Shown: piece after piece, positions 1 to 8,866 of the stretch
Position numbering within the stretch: position 1 is the stretch's first letter
Layout of the letters: each line of letters begins with the position of its first letter
Source of the DNA: Chara braunii
Lineage: Eukaryota > Streptophyta > Charophyceae > Charales > Characeae
Length of the DNA stretch: 22,232 nt
NCBI GenBank assembly: GCA_003427395.1
Contig: BFEA01000902.1
Coordinates: forward strand, 209,981 to 232,212
Direction: 5' to 3'
The notes under the pieces: model-generated
Database searches by the model: none
Seen by the model: the letters and a program-made list of their open reading frames with translations, nothing else
Told to the model about the DNA's origin: nothing
Program-made: the position numbers and the translations under genes

Positions 1-33
1 TCTTATACACATCTAGATGTGTATAAGAGACAG
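1..33. other. Tn5/Nextera mosaic-end junction (library adapter artefact)
   Basis: Positions 15-33 are the 19-base Tn5 mosaic end AGATGTGTATAAGAGACAG, and positions 1-14 are the last 14 bases of its reverse complement. Head to head they form 33 of the 38 bases of the circularisation junction used in Nextera mate-pair libraries. This is not genomic sequence. It means that the true left border of the genomic insert is at base 34 and that bases on the two sides of such a junction need not be adjacent in the genome. Confidence 0.97.
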
Positions 34-56
34 GTGTGTGTGTGTGTGTGTGTGTA

Positions 57-119
<63 letters not shown>

Positions 120-124
120 AAAAA
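34..124. repeat. Compound microsatellite (GT)n-(GA)n-(A)n
   Basis: Eleven GT units run from 34 to 55, followed by a nearly pure GA tract to about 115 and then a short poly-A run. Apparent reading frames through this stretch give only alternating Val/Cys and Arg/Glu and are not genes. Because it abuts the adapter, its real length and neighbours are uncertain. Confidence 0.95.
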
Positions 125-274
125 CACATTGTCGAGCGCATCAGTCCGACACCGCACGCGGCAGCGCGGGACCTTCTCGGCCGCGTCACGCAGGAGTTGG
201 ACCAACGTCGTCACGAACACACAAATGGAGCTTCCTTAGGCCGCTCCGGCCGAGTGCGCCAGCCATACCTCTCG

Positions 275-595
275 TGAGCCCCTACGACAGGATAGGGCCT
301 ACGCGAAGCACAACTTACCTCCACCTTACGGGAGTTGTCACCTCCCATCGGTGGGCGTATCCCCGCCGAGCTACCAGTCCATAATATGAAAGCTAATCAG
401 TTGCAATCGCAGAGGTGGACCAGCCGAGGGCGTTTCTCGTTCGTTATAGCATTGGGGGTACGCGCGGTAATACGCCTATCGGACCCGCGCGCGAACCGAC
501 ATCTTGGGGGGTTGAAGTCCCAAGCGCGACTTGTCGTCGGTCGACTAGGACGCATCCCACACACCACGTGCACACCACTTTACAAACGCAAAGAT

Positions 596-598
<3 letters not shown>
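275..598. repeat. Hairpin-rich non-coding segment (left part)
   Basis: No gene is recognisable. Perfect or near-perfect short inverted repeats follow each other: CCCTA/TAGGG (280-284 with 293-297); ACAA plus CTCC pairing with GGAG plus TTGT (310-338), whose loop contains CTTA; CCCA/TGGG just after it; CGCGCGG/CCGCGCG (461-467 with 485-491); CTTGGG/CCCAAG (503-508 with 519-524). The hairpin at 310-338 has the two-level form (outer stem, unpaired step, inner stem, CTTA loop) seen in the main array at 2541-3490, so it may be a diverged member. Confidence 0.6.

Positions 599-640
<42 letters not shown>
599..640. repeat. (AC)n microsatellite
   Basis: An uninterrupted run of about 21 AC dinucleotides. 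On the other strand it produces long Cys/Val stretches in spurious reading frames that continue left and right of the tract. It separates two hairpin-rich blocks. Confidence 0.97.
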
Positions 641-644
<4 letters not shown>

Positions 645-824
645 GAAACGGCACGACACAAACAACGCGACAACGCTCCTAACCCCTCGGTAGCCAACCC
701 ATAACTTTCCGATGCGGAGATCAGATGGGCGTCGCGCGCGAGGCTTAATATAAAACCACACGGACACAAGGCTACCTCATATCGAGTCGCAATGCAAACG
801 TACTCAAGCAGTCGCGATGATGGC

Positions 825-1088
825 GTACTACGTAGTACCCATACTCGTGCGGTCCTCGCTAATCTCGAGGGTCGTGTTCGACACTCAAGTGTCGACTGAC
901 ACGCACCTTGAGGGTTAATCTCTCGACGCTGGACAACCGCCATGCGCGGTTGAAGACCACACACCCTCTTCTGCACCTTATGCAGAGCGGGTGGTACACA
1001 GGTCCACACCTGTGGTGGTAGCCGTTTCTTGCGGCCCTGGGGATAAGTCCTACCCCAGGCCTGGGCGAAAGTCAAGGGGTTTGACTTT
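825..1088. repeat. Train of seven consecutive hairpins
   Basis: Seven inverted repeats lie nearly end to end: the 14-base palindrome GTACTACGTAGTAC (825-838); TCGACACT/AGTGTCGA with a 2-base loop (878-895); CAACCGC/GCGGTTG (934-952); a two-level hairpin CACCC, CTGCA, loop CCTTA, TGCAG, GGGTG (962-993); CACAGGT/ACCTGTG (997-1014); CCTGGGG/CCCCAGG (1036-1059); AAAGTCAA/TTGACTTT (1068-1088). Stems are 5-8 bp and all perfect, with loops of 10 bases or fewer. The stems are unrelated in sequence, so this is not one duplicated unit. No coding signal accompanies them. The unit at 962-993 matches the architecture of the CTTA-loop family. Confidence 0.8.
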
Positions 1089-1089
1089 G

Positions 1090-1930
1090 ACGGTTGCCAC
1101 GGACTACAACGTCCAACCATAAAAATCTCCAACAAGCAAAGGATAAGAGGGGATTTCCCTTTTCTCTCAAACCCATAATCTGTCTAACCCTTACACGCGG
1201 TCCCAGTAAGGCGCACGAAACCCTCGAGACATGTATATACACATATATATATAGAGAGAGGGTTGTTAATGTAGGACGATCACTTCTCACAGTCACAGTT
1301 GGGCTCCTCTCAACCATATATATATGTATGTGAGCGCAGGCAGTCAAATCCCAAGTCCGAATCACCAAACCATACCTGCAATCACATCAAAGATTCAACT
1401 AGAAAGTCCATGCACTACACGGGGTCAACTTCAACCATTCCTAGCACTCATACCCCTCGATTTAGCCAAACAAGCCTCACTCGTGCAACTCTTAAGTAAA
1501 TACTCAGTACTTTTGTTGGATGACCATTCAATAAAGTCCGGGTGAAAACACAACAAAACAGTTCAATCACAAGGCTAAAGCCTTTAGGTTGAGTTGCAGG
1601 AGTGGATTCGAGTTGAGTCGTAAACCGACGAATCGGCAACCGACCTGTTATCAGTGATAACAGAAGATGATCCTCGTAGGATCAAGCTAAATCTAGTCCT
1701 GAACTTGAATCAGACAACCCAAAGGACCTGTAACACAAAATAGGTCAAATACCCAAGCTAAATCATAAGCATATGGGGGATAAACCTCCATAGCACATTC
1801 TCACTCAAAGCCACCTGCCAACTAAGTCCAAGCCTGCCTCTAAGCCAGTGCCCAAAGCAAAGGTAGACTAATGGCAGAATCTCCCTTATTCAGGGTGGAT
1901 CGTCAGAATTGCCACCTGTGAAAATATAAC
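1090..1930. other. Non-coding stretch with further palindromes
   Basis: I see no gene here. It holds short TA/GA-rich microsatellites (about 1235-1260 and 1317-1330) and several perfect inverted repeats: CCTTAC/GTAAGG (1189-1211), AAGGCT/AGCCTT with a 2-base loop (1571-1584), CTGTTATCA/TGATAACAG around a single G (1645-1663), and TGATCC/GGATCA (1668-1684). The last two are almost adjacent. Confidence 0.6.
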
Positions 1931-2345
1931 CTAACTCCTAAAAATCAAGAAAATTTCGGTAGCGCTTCCCGTAGGAAAAGTGTTTTTTCATAATTTACAT
2001 CAGTCCGAATATGGAAACAGAATTAGTCTTTGACTTTCCAAAGTCCAATTTTGTGTAACTCCCTGAATTAGCAAAAATTTGGGCAGCACTCCCTTTAGAA
2101 AATGAGGCTTTCCAGATTTTTACTAAGTCATATATAAACTCTAGACAATCTGAACTTTGAAAAGTCAAAAGTCGACTAACTCCTTGGATTTGCAGAAATT
2201 TCGGCAGCGCTTCCCGTAAAGGAAGTAGCTTACCAAAATTTATACAAAGCCGATTATAACAAAAGATCTTAGAAAATGCGAGAATCGATCTAAGTAAAAA
2301 AAAAATAGCTTAGAAAACGCAGGAATTGAAACTAACTCCTATGGC
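1931..2345. repeat. Diverged tandem repeat, period about 122 bp
   Basis: The start motif (C/G)TAACTCC recurs at about 1931, 2055, 2176 and 2333, and the core AAATTTCGG(C/T)AGCGCTTCCC occurs at 1951 and 2196 with a diverged copy at 2075. That gives three full units (steps 124 and 121) and one partial. Between cores, two of the units carry a small GACTTT/AAAGTC-type inverted repeat. The unit looks like satellite-type plant repeat DNA; I know of no function. Copies differ at many sites, so the array is old. Confidence 0.75.
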
Positions 2346-2540
2346 TCTAGCACGAGGCGAGCGACTAAAACAACTACATATCAAGCTGAAACTCAGACCA
2401 AGTAGTAGCCTCACTCAGTCACACGCAGGCCAAACCACAAAGGTAAGTACTCTCACCATCCCCAAGTCAACCTGAACAAACAATAGTTCACGACCTCTCA
2501 ATAATTTAGCCATTTATACCCATCTTACATAAGGCATAGG

Positions 2541-3490
2541 TCAGGCCACCTGAACTTACAGAGCGCGCCCAACTTAGCCAGGCCTAAAGTCAGGATACCT
2601 AAACTTATAGAGCGTCCTGACTTAGCCAAGTATACACAAACAAAGGGCAGTACTACTTTTCTCTTCCTTGGGCATATGACTAGACCACTCTAGCTGCCCT
2701 GAACTGTTTAATTAGCCAAGTTATATACACCTTTCTGCACTTAGTCTTCCAAATGGACATAGGGCTGAGCCGCTCATCTTAGAACGTCGCTCAGCCTGCC
2801 CAAGTTTACCTTCAATTATATCTCTTTAGTTATACTTTCTTCATTTTATGATAAGTTATAGCCAGGCCGTCCAATCTTATGGACCCGTGTCTGACTAGCC
2901 TGTTCTCAATAAAATAGTAATAACATATAGCCAGATTATAACGCTTGGGTTCCAGCATGTGCAAAACTTTTAGTCAAACCCCCTGAACTTACAGAAGGGT
3001 CTTCCTCTCCCCCTGATTCCTTTCACTTTGAGCCTTTCTGCGCGTGGCATTGAGTCAAGCCCCCTGAACTTACAGAAGGGTCTGCCCCTTTGTCAGGTTC
3101 ATTCCCTTAAAACAAATGCAGGAAGAGACTGAGCCACCTGAACTTACAGAACAACTCGGCCCCCTCGTTCAGAACCAAAGGAAACTCAGAAGAACCCAAA
3201 TAAAACAAGGGAACTTAAGGCACCAAAACTTATCTAGCGCCCTGAGTTCCTGAAAATCAATCACAGTCAAACCCCTCGCAAGTTAGAGCAGTCAGGACAG
3301 CTAAACTTATAGAGCGTCCTGACCCTCCACGCAACTCACAGCACCGGGTCTCCCCAAACTTATGGGGACGTCCCAGCCTCCAGAGCATTCAGGCTACCTA
3401 AACTTATAGAGCGGCCTGATTGCTCCATGCAACCCAAGATAAACAAAGCGCTGGGCTTCCCCAAACTTATGGGGACCTCCCAGCCTTGAC
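2541..3490. repeat. Array of twelve two-level hairpins with conserved A(A/T)CTTA loop
   Basis: Hexaloops start at 2553, 2602, 2776, 2874, 2986, 3067, 3141, 3227, 3304, 3357, 3401 and 3464; ten read AACTTA and two ATCTTA. Each is closed by an inner stem that varies: CTG/CAG (four units), CTA/TAG (three), CCCCA/TGGGG (two), GTCCA/TGGAC (one), and weak closures at 2776 and 3227. After a 1-4 base internal loop, often TAC opposite AGCG, comes an outer stem unique to most units: AAGTCAGGA/TCCTGACTT (2587-2623), GGCTGAGC/GCTCAGCC (2763-2796), a 12-bp stem with one mismatch (3210-3250), GTCAGGAC/GTCCTGAC (3291-3323), a 12-position stem with one mismatch (3383-3425), GCTGGG/CCCAGC (3450-3484). Spacing is irregular (44-174 bases). 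No reading frame explains the conservation. Function unknown. Confidence 0.85.
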
Positions 3491-4845
3491 GACCCAATCT
3501 GTCTGCACACAATTCTGCCTTCTTCCCAATCTTCCCCCAGGTGCAACCCCTTTTGTTCACAATCTGCTTTCAGGCAATCAACAAGGCTGAGATTGAAGTT
3601 GCACACACGTTCCTTTACTTTAGTCTGACTTATGTCCTGAAAGTCAACCCAAAGTCAAATACAGGATCCACGCCGTACATTCAGTCAAGCGTACAAAGAT
3701 ATACAAATATGGGCTATAATTGGGTTTATAGGGGGAGTCAAGGAATTACCACTCAGTTCCCTGCCTCCAGGACTCCTCCTGAGTCCCGACAGAGCTCTCG
3801 CAATCAGTGGAGCGAACCTCCCATAGAGGCCTTGGCGCGGATTACGGGTTGCAATCCCGTCTGCCGCCTTCCTCTCAAAACCAGCAGACTAGACTTTAGA
3901 CTTAGAAAGGCAGACAGAGAGAGTTTGAGTCGCTCAAATCCAAGGGAGGTGCTCTCAGACTCGCGCGAGAGGGCCTTGATACCTTCGATCGCCTGAGGGC
4001 CCTGCAATGGCGGCCAACTAACAGTTTGGTCAACGAAGTCAAACAGCCGAGCTAGCCCTTTCTGACGAACCCTCACATCGCAGCATTGAGCCCGTATGCA
4101 GGCCTTATCACGTTCCCTGAGCTCCCATACTCCTCTCCAACTTAGTTATCCAAAAACAGCCCGTTATACGCAGCCGCAAAATGCTGTAGTCTCCCACTCC
4201 CTCGCACTGTGCCCAACAATGCACGTCGAATAGTATCAGCGACAAATGCACTGGAACAGTTGGAACGAAGGGCAATGAAAGGTTATAGCGTTGTAGCAAG
4301 CTGGACACACTAGTGATGCAGCAGCAACTGTCCTGCACCAGCTACCCGCCAAGCCTACCCCCCTGCTGACTTGTACAGTAGCGGGCTATGTTGCCTTCTA
4401 TCGAGCAAGCTTGCAGTCTCGCACCCTGCCCCTACTCCTCCGGTTACCTTTGCCTTGGCGAGCTGAGCACCGATTTAGCGGGCGAACTTCCAGTCTTCAC
4501 GGCTTACCCACTCGGCGGGTGTTCGACATATAGGTAATTCGGTAAGCTTCTGTCCCCCTTGCTACTCCACCGGAGCTCGAAACCTGTATTGCCACGGCCG
4601 CAGGTTACAGACGCGGGGTAATGGCATGAAACGCAGAGCTTCTCTCCTTACTTCGCTGTCCTGGCCGATCGGTAGCTCAAGCGGCGCGTCGGCCCGAATA
4701 GGTACGTCTTCAATTCCTCGCAACCACCCTCACCTCGCCTTTCTCCCGGCCGACTCGCGCTACCACCGGTCATTAGGCCGGGCCAAATTGAATGGATCTA
4801 CCGCTAACCCCCAGAAAGATACATTCCCCCCTTTTCACCCTTCTT
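3491..4845. other. No recognised gene
   Basis: Open frames exist on both strands (for example 3541-3996 plus, 3804-4076 minus), but I recognise no domain and see no start context or codon bias to choose between them. Small perfect hairpins occur: GGACTC/GAGTCC (3770-3786) and ACGGG/CCCGT with a 7-base loop (3844-3860). The second resembles a tRNA T-arm by shape, but the loop lacks TTC and no other tRNA arm is present. Confidence 0.5.
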
Positions 4846-5800
4846 ACCCGGGCGCAGCATCTCACCAATATAACTCTAAATCTAATCACTAACTCCAAGT
4901 TTCGTCCTCACCGTCAGATTCGTCGTGCCCAAAAACCTTGGAGACGAAACTTCACTCGCTCGATTCTACGAAGAATCGAGTGAGTCGCCTCTTTTCTCCT
5001 CCCTGCTATTGCTAGCTTCCGCCATCCCCCGGCGCAGCGTTTTTCAGTATTCGCTCGCCCTCTACTAACTCTCTCATCGAACTGACTTCACGAGCACGTT
5101 TGCAATGCTCGAAAACCCCCATTCCGGTCTTCGGTTCACCCGATTTCGTCAAGGATCGGGTGCGAACTTCGTCCCTCATGCCATAGCTTTCATCGAATGC
5201 ACCTGGCGCAGAGTGCGTCCAGGTTCATTCATCTTTCCCCTTCACTAATCTTCTCCTACACCAATCCTTTTACTAATCTAACACCTCCAATGGGCTCGCC
5301 TCCTCTCAAAGCCCCCAACTTACATCTCTACTCACTCGATCTCATAAGGAATCGAGCGAGCTAACCCCCTTTCTCTCTTGTCCACTACTCACTCCCGCCA
5401 TAGCTCGATACCTCCGCGCACTAAGTTTTTCAATCGGTGAGTCGATTTACTAACTTTCCAACCAACCTAACCACAGAATCGGGATCGCGGCCCCCGAAAA
5501 CCCCTGATTTGCCTCCTCCCTCACCCGTTTTCATCAAGAAACGGGTGAGCTCTGCAACCTTTACCTTCGCTTCTTCTCCTCCCATAGCCATCTCGGCGCA
5601 GCTCATTCTCCCTCTATCGTGTATCCTACTAACCTACCGCCCATGCTAACACCATAGTTGGAGTCGCACGGCCCTAAAACCCAGGCCTAGTATCTTCCCT
5701 CGGCCCTTTTCTTCGAAGAACGAGCGATCTATCCCCTTTCTGCCCCGCCCGTCCCTCACCATCTCCGTTTTCGAAAGCACCTGGCCCTGAAAACGGGCCG
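4846..5800. repeat. Diverged tandem repeat, period about 180 bp, one hairpin per unit
   Basis: The landmark GGCGCAG occurs at 4851, 5031, 5205, 5595, with a diverged copy near 5414; steps are about 174-209 bases. A second landmark, CCATAGC or similar, precedes several of them. Each unit has a hairpin at the same phase: CTCGATTCT/AGAATCGAG (4959-4980), CACCCGAT/ATCGGGTG (5137-5162), CTCACTCGAT/ATCGAGCGAG with one mismatch (5331-5360), CTCACCCGTTT/AAACGGGTGAG (5520-5549), and a degenerate one near 5700. Stem differences between units are matched on the other arm, for example CACCCG/CGGGTG against CACTCG/CGAGCG with one unpaired position. Some units carry a second hairpin after the landmark, such as ACCTGG with CCAGGT near 5200-5225 and CCTGGCCC with GGGCCGGG near 5780-5805. 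Function unknown. Confidence 0.7.
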
Positions 5801-6078
5801 GGTTCATTCGCCTCTCCGCCGCTGCCAACGCTGCGCCTACGCAATGCCCGTTGCCCCTGTCGTCCGCCTCGCCCACCGTGCTCCACCCCACCGTAGCCTG
5901 CTTCGTCGCCCATACCCCGCATGCACCCTTGCCGTGGACTTCGTCCCCATTCATCCTCCCCGCTGTCTGTTTCACTCTGGCCGACCAGCGCCCGACTCCG
6001 GGACTCGCTTGCAGCAGCGCCCCGCGCTCTTCGCGGCCCGAACAGACTAGCCACCGCCTCACATTATCGTGTATGGAT

Positions 6079-6099
6079 CCGGCCCTCTTATAAGGCCGG
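6079..6099. repeat. Perfect hairpin CCGGCC/GGCCGG
   Basis: A 6-bp GC stem closes a 9-base loop that contains CTTAT. It lies in the GC-rich continuation of the 180-bp repeat region, and its loop recalls the CTTA loops of the 2541-3490 array. Whether it belongs to that family is an inference. Confidence 0.55.
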
Positions 6100-6150
6100 G
6101 TTCGGGTAGGTACACCCCCCTTTTCATAATCTACACCCGTCACCCCTCGG

Positions 6151-6198
6151 CCATGCTAACCTTCTCCATGCCGCTCCAATTTTAACAGACGTCCCGAA
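6151..6198. repeat. Direct repeat, copy 1 (partner at 6541-6606)
   Basis: The block CCATGCTAAC followed by CTTCTCCATG, a CCAATTTTAACAGAC-like stretch and CCCGAA recurs about 400 bases downstream with substitutions and a short insertion after CCATGCTTAC. Each copy is followed by a GC-rich inverted-repeat stretch (GAAGGC/GCCTTC after this one). This suggests a longer, decayed repeat unit of about 400 bp. Confidence 0.6.
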
Positions 6199-6540
6199 GG
6201 CCACAGCCTTCGCAGTACCCCGTGGCCTTGCAAAATGGCCCGGGGTAATTTAGAATACAGGTCTTACCCCACCAGGTTCCATCCCCTGGGGTCGAACACA
6301 TGTCCGTATTTCAACAGCTCGTAAGTGTACTTACTGAACTAAGCCCATGGGGCCTGGCATACCCCCACTGCGCCACCTCGAAACCAGTTTGTAATTGCAC
6401 TTCAGGCAACACCACGGGTACAACACACCCTCTGCGACCCCATCGCCACCTCGCAAACAAAACCGAGGGGAATAGCCCTGGCGGCGCTACACCCCACCGG
6501 CCCCATTCACGTCCGGGTTCAATCCCGGATTTCGCCTGCA

Positions 6541-6606
6541 CCATGCTTACGTCACGATCGTGAAAATCTTCTCCATGTCATCCCAACTTTTAGCAGACTC
6601 CCCGAA
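6541..6606. repeat. Direct repeat, copy 2, with 12-base palindrome
   Basis: This is the second copy of the block described at 6151-6198. Between its two conserved parts lies the perfect palindrome TCACGATCGTGA (6552-6563), which is absent from copy 1. Confidence 0.55.
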
Positions 6607-6609
6607 AAC

Positions 6610-7440
6610 CCAGGCCGCTGGCCCGCTCCGACTGTTCAGGGCCCCAACGGGCATACTCACCCCCATGCCCTTGGCAGCAGACCGCGGGGTCAAGGTGCGG
6701 CCTTGTTGTCCATGCCTAAGGCGTGAGGCCTAGATAATTTGGCCCTGCCGCAGATCCTGGTGGTGGCAGCAGTTACTCAACAGGGCCTTGCGGAGGGGGT
6801 CCCGCGGTGGCGACCGTCATAAAGACGTCCTTTCAGCAAAAACGCAAATGGCGGGCGGGGCACCCGCGGAGAGCCCCTATTAATTACGTCCCTTCCGCCC
6901 CACGGGCTAACCACCCACCGGCTATCATGTGTGTTTACTTTTTGTGGCGCGCGCACCTCTTAAGACAGGTAGGGTAAGAGAGCCCTGCCAATATCCCACG
7001 CACATAGGAACCCGACCGAACCATCAAAAGAGGCGCGAGCTTGAGGTCCTTGACTGATCCTCCGACCGACGACCCCTTTAAAGACCGGTGCCACATCCAG
7101 TTCGGAGCGGACGAACACAATCTAAACAATAACAATAACGAGGCCAGCATTAGACCTTGACGCTGCGCATGCCCAGGCTTTGGGGACCGCGCCCCGTTGT
7201 CGCTCCCCCGCACGCTCCGTTTACCGCACAAGACCGCAACTGTCGTCGTCGATGCCGTCCTCCGCACGCGCGCTCGCCTCGGTCAACCGTACCAAGCAAA
7301 AGAAAATATCCCTAATTCCTACTCAATCAGAAAATAAATAATCATTAATAATATCATTAAACAACGTGACCGATGTCCGCGCCGGCTTTATGATCAACAA
7401 CAGAAAATAATCACGCGCGCCTCAAACCCGCACGCCCACG
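6610..7440. other. No recognised gene
   Basis: GC-rich to mixed sequence with a few short inverted repeats, such as GGGCAT with ATGCCC near 6650-6672. A 110-codon minus-strand frame (6935-7267) has no recognisable domain, and I do not call it a gene. Confidence 0.45.
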
Positions 7441-7550
7441 CACCCTCTATTGTGTTCAACCACCCAGTCAACGCAATTACAGACGCAGCCGCGCCTAGCG
7501 CGGTACACTTAAACTTTCAAACTTATTTTCTGTCACTTACAAAAACCAGG

Positions 7551-7620
7551 GCGGATACCCTTGTAAGGGTATCCGCGCCAACAGCTTACCGGACCATAGT
7601 AAGCGACGTCCCCGTCGCTT
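7551..7620. repeat. Two long perfect palindromes in close succession
   Basis: GCGGATACCCTT (7551-7562) pairs perfectly with 7565-7576 across a 2-base loop, a 12-bp stem. Twenty-four bases later AAGCGACG (7601-7608) pairs perfectly with CGTCGCTT (7613-7620) across 4 bases. Such long perfect arms with tiny loops could extrude as cruciforms or fold as RNA terminator-like hairpins, but there is no T-run and no adjacent gene to terminate. Confidence 0.8.
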
Positions 7621-7639
7621 CGCCAAATCAGAAAGTTAT

Positions 7640-8860
7640 AAATTCATCCGCACTCCAAATGCTGACGAGAAGGGAACCAATCCGATTAGCCGACAGACTC
7701 AGGTTAGAGGCCTCAAACAATCCAGGCCCACATAACTATATGCTGCCAGGGTTTTAACTCGGGTCTTCGTCCGTCTTGACAATAGGACGCCGGTGAATTA
7801 CGCATCGATACTACAACATAAGTTCCAAAGACCACCTCAAACCATCCTCCCCCCTTTTGTCCTAGACAAACGCCGGCTTCTCGTTGAGTGTGCCGGCTAG
7901 ACTCTATCTCGTAAGCAGAGTCATACCCAGGGACGCGGGCCTTAAATGAGACCTTAGAAGGCACCCTTGCCTCCCTCGCGAGAATCCTCGCAATCAAACG
8001 TATATATATACATACATAAATCTCCTCTCAGCTCTTTCTGCAGTCTATTACAGAAATGCTAGGTCTTCATCCTGACCCACCATAGTCTGGTTGATCGAGC
8101 CAGATCTACGGCCTACCGCATTGTTATGTTAACGGCAGTTCCTTCGTTGGTTGTGCAACGATAGGCTTTCTCCTGATAAGCATTCAATCAGGAGTATCCA
8201 AAGTCTCGACTCCTATCCCCCGCCATCCCACCGGAGTAATTTCCCCGGGGCGTGCATAACCCCTTAAACTCTTACCCCGTTGGTAGACGTGGGTCCGCAG
8301 CCAGGTTGTGTTGGCTTGCAGTCATCCAATAAGGGTTGCGCCCTAGAGGTGCTAACCTTTACCGTTTAGTTTGGTATTCCTCAAAATGCCTTGGGATTAG
8401 CACAAGTGTCTGAACGGTGGGTCGCAAAACAGACCACAGGCCCATTGCGGGACTACGCAAGGGTCTGTCTCACTTTAAAGGCGTTTATCAGTTCCCTACG
8501 GGACAACATAGGGAGCATGACCTTTTTTCACAATCACAAACAGATTCACCGCCCGACTCATACACAAGGCCATGGCCTACTGACTTGATCAGAGACAGTA
8601 GCCCACACATCCCACGACTGTGCACTAACTTGCGACCTTCTCAGTTCCACCAATGATCCATTCCGTAATTCTGGTTCCTTTCGTCAGACTTTATCGACTC
8701 AAACACTGCTTACCATGCCCTTAAATCCATTAACCACTTTTCACACGAGGGGGGTCTCTCCCGATAGGTCTCCCAATCATCCCTCTCTGTCTAGGATGAG
8801 CTATCACGCGACCTTTTTTAAAACACCCCCCCCCTTCTGGAGGTGAGTCTCGCGACAAAC
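7640..8860. other. No recognised gene; scattered hairpins
   Basis: Inverted repeats include GTCC-type arms near 7767-7789, GCCGGC/GCCGGC near 7872-7900 and CTCCTGAT/ATCAGGAG (8170-8194, loop 9). A TA-rich microsatellite lies near 8000-8018. Open frames around 8390-8660 show no domain I recognise. Confidence 0.5.
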
Positions 8861-8866
8861 AACACT

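Noticed and set aside
17-277. Reading frame starting MCIRDR
   Set aside because: It begins in the Tn5 adapter and runs through (GT)n and (GA)n.
444-1135. Long minus-strand frames with Cys-Val repeats
   Set aside because: They are driven by the (AC)n tract and the hairpin-rich DNA; no domain is present.
2541-3490. CRISPR array
   Set aside because: Only the loop is shared, stems differ, spacing is irregular (44-174 bases), and the setting is eukaryotic.
3541-3996. 151-codon plus-strand ORF
   Set aside because: No recognisable domain, an equally open opposite strand, and low-complexity composition in places.
5646-6143. 165-codon minus-strand ORF
   Set aside because: GC-rich sequence with few stops over the repeat and hairpin region; no family features.
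6480-6545. tRNA-like T-arm (TCCGGG, TTCAAT, CCCGGA)
   Set aside because: The loop has six bases, not seven, and no D-arm or anticodon arm lies upstream; it is another short palindrome.
6935-7267. 110-codon minus-strand ORF
   Set aside because: No domain or context supports it.
7452-7757. 101-codon plus-strand ORF
   Set aside because: It spans the two perfect palindromes, whose structure explains the sequence better than coding.
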